DNA from: Aralia elata
Taxonomy: Eukaryota; Streptophyta; Magnoliopsida; Apiales; Araliaceae
Length of the DNA stretch: 64,000 bases
Reading direction: 5' to 3'
NCBI GenBank assembly: GCA_034770075.1
Contig: CM068385.1
Location: forward strand, 763,700 to 827,699
The notes under the pieces: model-generated
What the model saw: the letters and a program-made list of their open reading frames with translations, nothing else
Told to the model about the DNA's origin: nothing
Databases searched by the model: none
Program-made: the position numbers and the translations under genes
Part shown: positions 59,501 through 64,000 of the stretch, one piece after another
Layout of the letters: each line of letters starts with the position of its first letter
How positions within the stretch are numbered: position 1 is the first letter of the stretch

Positions 59501-60418
59501 TGAAGACCAAAACTCCTGTTGCATGCTCTTGCTTGACAAATCGAGCACATGTCCATTGTGTTTTGTACAGTCTAGCTATGATTTTGTATTTCCTTGAACA
59601 TGTATCTCATTTTGTTCCCAACAAAACAAATAACAACAAGCACCTACCTATCAAAAATTACAATCAATTTATTTAATTGATATCCACCATTCCAACGAGG
59701 CATCAATGAGAGTTTATACAATCAGTGGTTACTTTAAAATTTATGCAATTTGGCATTTGATCGTCTAAGCATGCTCATTACAATATTCCAATCATGTTTA
59801 GAAAAGTTTTTAAACTAAATAAAGAAAGGGGAAAAAAGTGATCTTGGAACTTAAATAGGACCATATATTGCCATAATTTTCCTAAAACCAAAAACTAAAT
59901 ACATAATAATGTTTGCCAATGACCCACCTCAGTTCCAAATATTCCCGATAAAGATGTGTTACTCTTCACCAAATTCGAGTAAAAATCTACAACTTTTTGC
60001 CATGGCCTTGCATACATGAACTGGTAAGACTCCCTGCCACAACAAGTGAATTCTATATTATCTAATGTAACACAACAACTTTAGCTAAGGTAACTAAAAA
60101 GTAAAAAATAAAATCCCTCTCAAGAATTGAACTCAGTAGACTCAAAACCTTATCAAGCCAATATTAAACTAAAATCAAGAGCTTCTCAGAACACGCATCA
60201 ACTTGTTTTTATCATATAAATCTCCCTCCCAATCCGATTAATTAGCAGAAAGAAACTATGGAATTCAGCTGATGAGTAACAGTAATTCACCTAGCATTCC
60301 ACCTGGAGAACTTGCACGCATCAGTGTGGTTGTAATGTAAATAAACCTTCTTCTGAGCCTGGGTTTCCATCATGTATCTCGCCGCCGTCTGCTCTACTCT
60401 CGGGTACACTGTTGTCAT
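53600..60418 (-). CDS. TruA-family tRNA pseudouridine synthase, complete
   Basis: Nine exons on the minus strand: 60418-60291, 60033-59928, 58757-58576, 58011-57866, 57618-57527, 57373-57033, 56706-56637, 55628-55569, 53785-53600. Phase closes throughout and gives 436 residues. TruA-type enzymes isomerise uridines in the tRNA anticodon arm. Supporting motifs: FKIVLSYNGGSFDGWQKQPG opening the domain, VAGRTDKGVTAFQQV with catalytic Asp175, SRAFHPNFSAKWRRYLYIF, the CIELVANRFLRKMVRVLV stretch, and a C-terminal PPAPPDGLCLVDVGY. An acidic insert (GDEQSSQSKEDIED...) of about 60 residues separates the two halves. A plant-specific N-terminal part precedes the domain. The last intron (53786-55568) contains an intact TRIM retroelement, and a G-rich tract lies in intron 2. 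Compartment and exact tRNA target cannot be told. Confidence 0.9.
54165..55101 (-). mobile_element. TRIM retroelement with 225-bp LTRs, complete
   Basis: Element 54170-55096. Two 225-bp LTRs (54170-54394 and 54872-55096) differ at only four positions. The host duplication GAACC flanks both sides (54165-54169 and 55097-55101). On the minus strand the PBS TGGTATCAGAGC (54871-54860) follows the upstream LTR, and a polypurine tract GAGGGGGAG (54403-54395) precedes the downstream LTR. The 477-bp interior encodes no gag or pol, so it is a TRIM that needs proteins from another element. It is in the last intron of the pseudouridine synthase, in the same transcriptional direction. Confidence 0.93.
54395..54800 (-). 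repeat. Duplicated polypurine-tract module inside the TRIM
   Basis: The module CTCCCCCTCAAATGCA ... AAGTGCATTTGACAAAAA occurs twice on the plus strand, next to the LTR (54395-54455) and again internally (54729-54795), about 65 bp each and diverged at several sites. Confidence 0.75.
59041..59080 (+). other. G-quadruplex-prone GGGGTT array
   Basis: GGGTT, then three GGGGTT units and a run of about 12 G, in the intron between pseudouridine-synthase exons 2 and 3 (template strand of that gene). Four or more G-runs with TT loops fit a stable quadruplex. It is not the plant telomere repeat (TTTAGGG). Confidence 0.75.
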
Positions 60419-61795
60419 CACCCCCTCGCCGGAGCTACCACGACGTTACAATCGGAAACCTAATTCACGCATCAAAGTTCCGTTGAAATAGTTTCTCTGA
60501 GATTTAATTTAATTGACTTTCTTGATACGTAGCCGCGCTATTCCACGATTATTACGAAACTGCCCTCCATTCTTTTCCTTGGTATTTTCCCTCATTTAGC
60601 ACATGTCAACATAAAATCATTTGTATCGACATATCTCCTCTTTTGTTTTATAAACAATCTGCATATAATTTGTTGTGAAGATTGGATTAATTCGTATGTA
60701 ACTTTTTGATTAAGAAAAGAAAAACAAATAAATATTCACCAAATCAGGCTTCTGACTTTTGCGGGCTTTTTACCAAGTATATATAATATATGAAATTTGA
60801 AACAAATGAATCCGATTAAAAGGTTGCACTTAATTATGATAATTAAATTCCTCCCATATAATAACAACAACAATTTCCTTTTGAATTTCTAATTAATATT
60901 TCATTATACAAGAGCTTCTTTTTTTTTTGTTCTCTTGGAAATATTAAAGCAACAACAGTTCATTTTGATCATAGTAATATCATTCATACATATTAATTAA
61001 TTTCATATAACACTATTTTTAAGAGGGAACAGAAAGCGATAGACATCTCATGTTTCTTGTTGTGTGAGATGTCCTTTATAATAGCAATATTTTGAAAAAT
61101 AATAAAAACACATTTTTATACCTAACATACGAGGGAGTGTTTTCAATTATAAAAAATGACTTCTTGTTTGTATTATAAAAAATGACTTCTTGTTTGTATG
61201 ATAACTCACGCAATTATATACGGTACCCTCAGCTCTCCTCCTTTTGCCTATCTTTAATACGATATTACATTTTTTACCATCCTCGTGCATCTCACATTTA
61301 TAGCTACCAAATTATAAAAATCCAGTTCGGTTCAAATCTTGAGCAGAATCACCCTCAATAAATTGGGTTGAGAATACATGAATACAAAAATTTCCACAAC
61401 TCCAAATGGTGAAACTATGCAAGAAATGACGGTAAACTGGGGGGGGGGGGGGGTTGCAATTCAGAACTACATCCTCGTGATCAGAAAGACAGCATCAATG
61501 AAGTGGACTAATTCCACTATACCCTGATGCATCGAGACTTATGGCATGAAGTGAAATTATTTCTACTTGATATTTCAATACCAGCATTCGTCGAGACATG
61601 TGACTTGAAATCACTATGTAATACAACATTGTCCCTATTCTAGTTAAAAGAGAGAAATAAGGGCTCCGACATAAAACTTCTCAACTAAAGATTAGCAATT
61701 GTTGAGTTGTTGTGTATCGCGATGCTCCTAGTTTTCGGACTTGTAAAGAAACAATTCAGCAGTGGTTATACCCTTGAGAAGAATAGGATTCGCCC
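60419..61795. other. Gap between APEM9-like 3' end and pseudouridine synthase start
   Basis: Holds the synthase promoter and leader on the minus strand next to 60419. It also contains a duplicated AAAAAATGACTTCTTGTTTGTAT motif (about 61150-61200) and a poly-G run (61440-61454). No gene was seen. Confidence 0.45.
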
Positions 61796-63891
61796 TCACC
61801 GACTCCCTCGTGAGGCCGGTGGGAGGGGTTGAACAGCAGCTAGAGGGTTTACTTGGTATGAGAATGCCAGTTGCCACAAGTCCATCACCGCCTTCTTTGC
61901 AGACAGGGCTTGTCTCTTAAGAATGCTGCAAGATAGAAAGAATCTTCAGTGAACTTTACATTCAAACATCAGTAACAATCATGTTTATCCTTCAGCTCTT
62001 ATAAAGTAAGATGATTTCTTGTCCTCTTTCAGTCCACTCATACTATCCCGAGTAATTCTGTGCATTTTTATGAGTGAAATAAGTATTCAGAAACTTACCA
62101 CCACTGGATACTGATAAATTAGTGGCAATAAATTCGCAACTTCAAACATTTGGGAAGTCATCTTCCAAGAAAACAGGGAATACAATGAAAACATTCATCT
62201 TCAGATATGCAAGTCATTTGATATTACCATATATTAGAACTTACCAATCACAAAATTTCCCCTATGTTGTTTCACATCAACATTAGTGACATTCTTAAAA
62301 AAGAGAAACAAACTAATGATCCTACATTTTTAATAGCAAACCACAGGATAATTTATGGTACCACTTCATTTTCAATTGTTTATTTACTTGTAAGCAGGGT
62401 TTGTAGTGTGTGCAGTACAGGTGGTACAAATGAGGTACTCATGATATACCAAACACTGTCCAATTTGATTACGGCAACAACTATACAATGAAATCAGAAA
62501 AGTAGAAAGAGAGGAGCATAAGAAGAAGAGCAAAACACCATACAGAAACTGAGTACAAAGATGTAAAGAGATCGTTCACCAACTGTATTCCACATATTAC
62601 ATCCAGCAACTCTCCCACTGACTTGCCCTACTCTGAAATAATTATGTAACATATATAAGGGCTTACAGAGGAAAAGATCCATACGTCGAAAAGATTGTGG
62701 CACCGACCAAGGTATTTCTGTGAGTCCCCGAAATGGCTCATAACAGAATGGGTTGGCTCATGTCCATGGCCTATCACGGACCTAAAGTTTTCTACCCTTC
62801 AGGTCGCTACAGAACTTGAGTAAGTAGCAGGCCGTGGATATCGAATCGACCTATGGATTCAACGCACACAATATGTATATATAGAGATCAAGAGATAAAG
62901 AAACAAAAGTTAGAGCCATAAAATAGTATTTTCCTTTTCTTTTATAACCAAAGGGTCTGTCATGCGACGCACCTTTTTCCAATACCTTTAGACAAAAAAA
63001 AGAAGATTCAATTAGAGAAGAGAGTGTAATTTGTCCAATACCACTTGCTTTTCCAAATGCAGATATGCAGTACCAATAGCTTCTTATTCAGTTTAGCTTA
63101 TGACTTATGAGAGAAACCTCCGTGAAATTAGGGCTATGATGGGATCATAGTTAATATAAAATTCTAACAAAATCACAGATTTTGCATCTAATTAAAGCTA
63201 TCAAACGCAGCCTGAAAGCAACATTAAACTGTCTATTTGTCTCTGTGATTATATGTAAGGTCTGATTCCTGAGTCACGAGCTCAATGCTTAGAGCCTTAG
63301 GCAATTAGACCATATCTTTTTAGTTATTAACATGGTACTATCACATTTTTTAGATTTTCCTTTTCTAAAGTATTAGGAGTCTGTCCTTTATAGAAAAATA
63401 TTGAGAGAAATGAATTGAATAGAAAGAAAATTGAAAACTCAAAATACACGAGTGTTCTTACTAAATATTGAAAATAGAACTAGACATGGATTTTCAACTT
63501 CGAAGAAAACATAGGAGATAACGACTTGTAGAGAAAACAGCTGGAAAAGCACATCTTACCTTTTCAAATTAGCTTGCTTTCTCCGCATAGAATAATACAT
63601 GAGAAACAGCAAACATCCCAGCAGGATACTTCCATTTGATATGACCAACTGGCCATTTCCAAACTTCAAAGTGATGGTTCTGAACCACCAGAAGCATGGA
63701 GCTTTCTGTTTAGACAAATTCATAATTGCTTCTTTTGCACCATTATTTCCAATAGATGGGTTCTGGGCTTCAAGGACTTTTGGTAATCTCTCGTGTATAT
63801 TTTGTTCTTTTTCAGCTGTACGAGTTTTATTTTGATGCGACAAGCTGGTGATCTTATCAGAATATATCGACTGTAATTGTCTCAAGAGTTC
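61796..63891 (-). CDS. APEM9: APEM9-like peroxisomal membrane protein, last two exons
   Basis: Minus-strand exons 63891-63560 and 61925-61796, joined in phase (AG/C) to 153 C-terminal residues; the 5' part lies beyond the right edge. APEM9 is the plant peroxisomal tail-anchored protein that tethers the PEX1-PEX6 ATPase for receptor recycling. Visible: a polar, basic region (residues KTRTAEKEQ), a conserved APCFWWFRTITLKFG block, a hydrophobic segment (LVISNGSILLGCLLFLMYYS) that should be the membrane anchor, then RRKQANLKR and a conserved tail DLWQLAFSYQVNPLAAVQ ending RGSR. The family call rests on this C-terminal block and remembered APEM9 sequence. The 1.6-kb intron between the exons has no recognisable insertion. 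Confidence 0.8.
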
Positions 63892-64000
63892 CTAAAAGAA
63901 AAATAGAGAAAACTCAAGAGTGTAATGGTCTTACAGTACTACGAAGGAAAACAAAAATGTACCATTTCATTAATATTTAGTATGAGTTAATCAGAATGCA
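63892..64000. other. APEM9-like intron sequence at the window edge
   Basis: Begins with the acceptor CTTTTAG (minus strand) at 63898-63892. No further exon is visible before the edge. Confidence 0.5.

Overview
This is nuclear DNA from a flowering plant, probably a core eudicot and perhaps an asterid (the second part is a weak guess). It is AT-rich, with intron-rich plant genes separated by long stretches packed with DNA transposons, MITEs, SINE relics, LTR elements and microsatellites. Exon models were built by hand from GT-AG sites, reading frame and family similarity. Coding phase closes across every junction given for the seven gene models below. Family names come from recognising conserved motifs, not from a database search.

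Layout. 1-631: broken Copia retrotransposon on the minus strand, in or beside an intron of the next gene. 1125-8611 (+): 3' portion of an L-arabinokinase gene (nine exons seen). 8612-17900: repeat-rich intergenic DNA with no gene I can support. 18428-25153 (+): complete ARF7/ARF19-type auxin response factor, 14 coding exons, with two uORFs. 26752-28615 (-): class II-like cinnamate 4-hydroxylase (CYP73A), two exons. 30070-30203 (-): orphan FLZ zinc-finger exon. 32470-33670 (+): decayed hAT transposase. 35054-36375: non-autonomous Mutator-like element with a 9-bp target duplication. 38284-45549 (-): complete USP-domain/receptor-like cytoplasmic kinase gene. 46730-49690: two or three DNA transposons. 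50450-52694 (-): pollen-receptor-kinase-type LRR kinase. 53600-60418 (-): TruA-type tRNA pseudouridine synthase with an intact TRIM retroelement in its last intron. 61796-63891 (-): 3' end of an APEM9-like peroxisome biogenesis gene that runs off the right edge.

The genes do not form one pathway: they cover sugar salvage, auxin transcription, phenylpropanoid entry, two kinases, tRNA modification and peroxisome biogenesis. The USP-kinase, LRR kinase and pseudouridine synthase lie in the same order and orientation as I recall for consecutive Arabidopsis genes At5g35380, At5g35390 and At5g35400, which suggests an old conserved block.

The most unusual structures are a pair of MITEs about 42 kb apart in opposite orientation, each carrying a long internal minisatellite; a young TRIM with a duplicated polypurine-tract module; a MITE whose empty site survives in a neighbouring tandem copy; and a microsatellite that begins inside a splice donor. 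I found no convincing wholly new gene system; the satellite-bearing MITE family is the best candidate for something undescribed.
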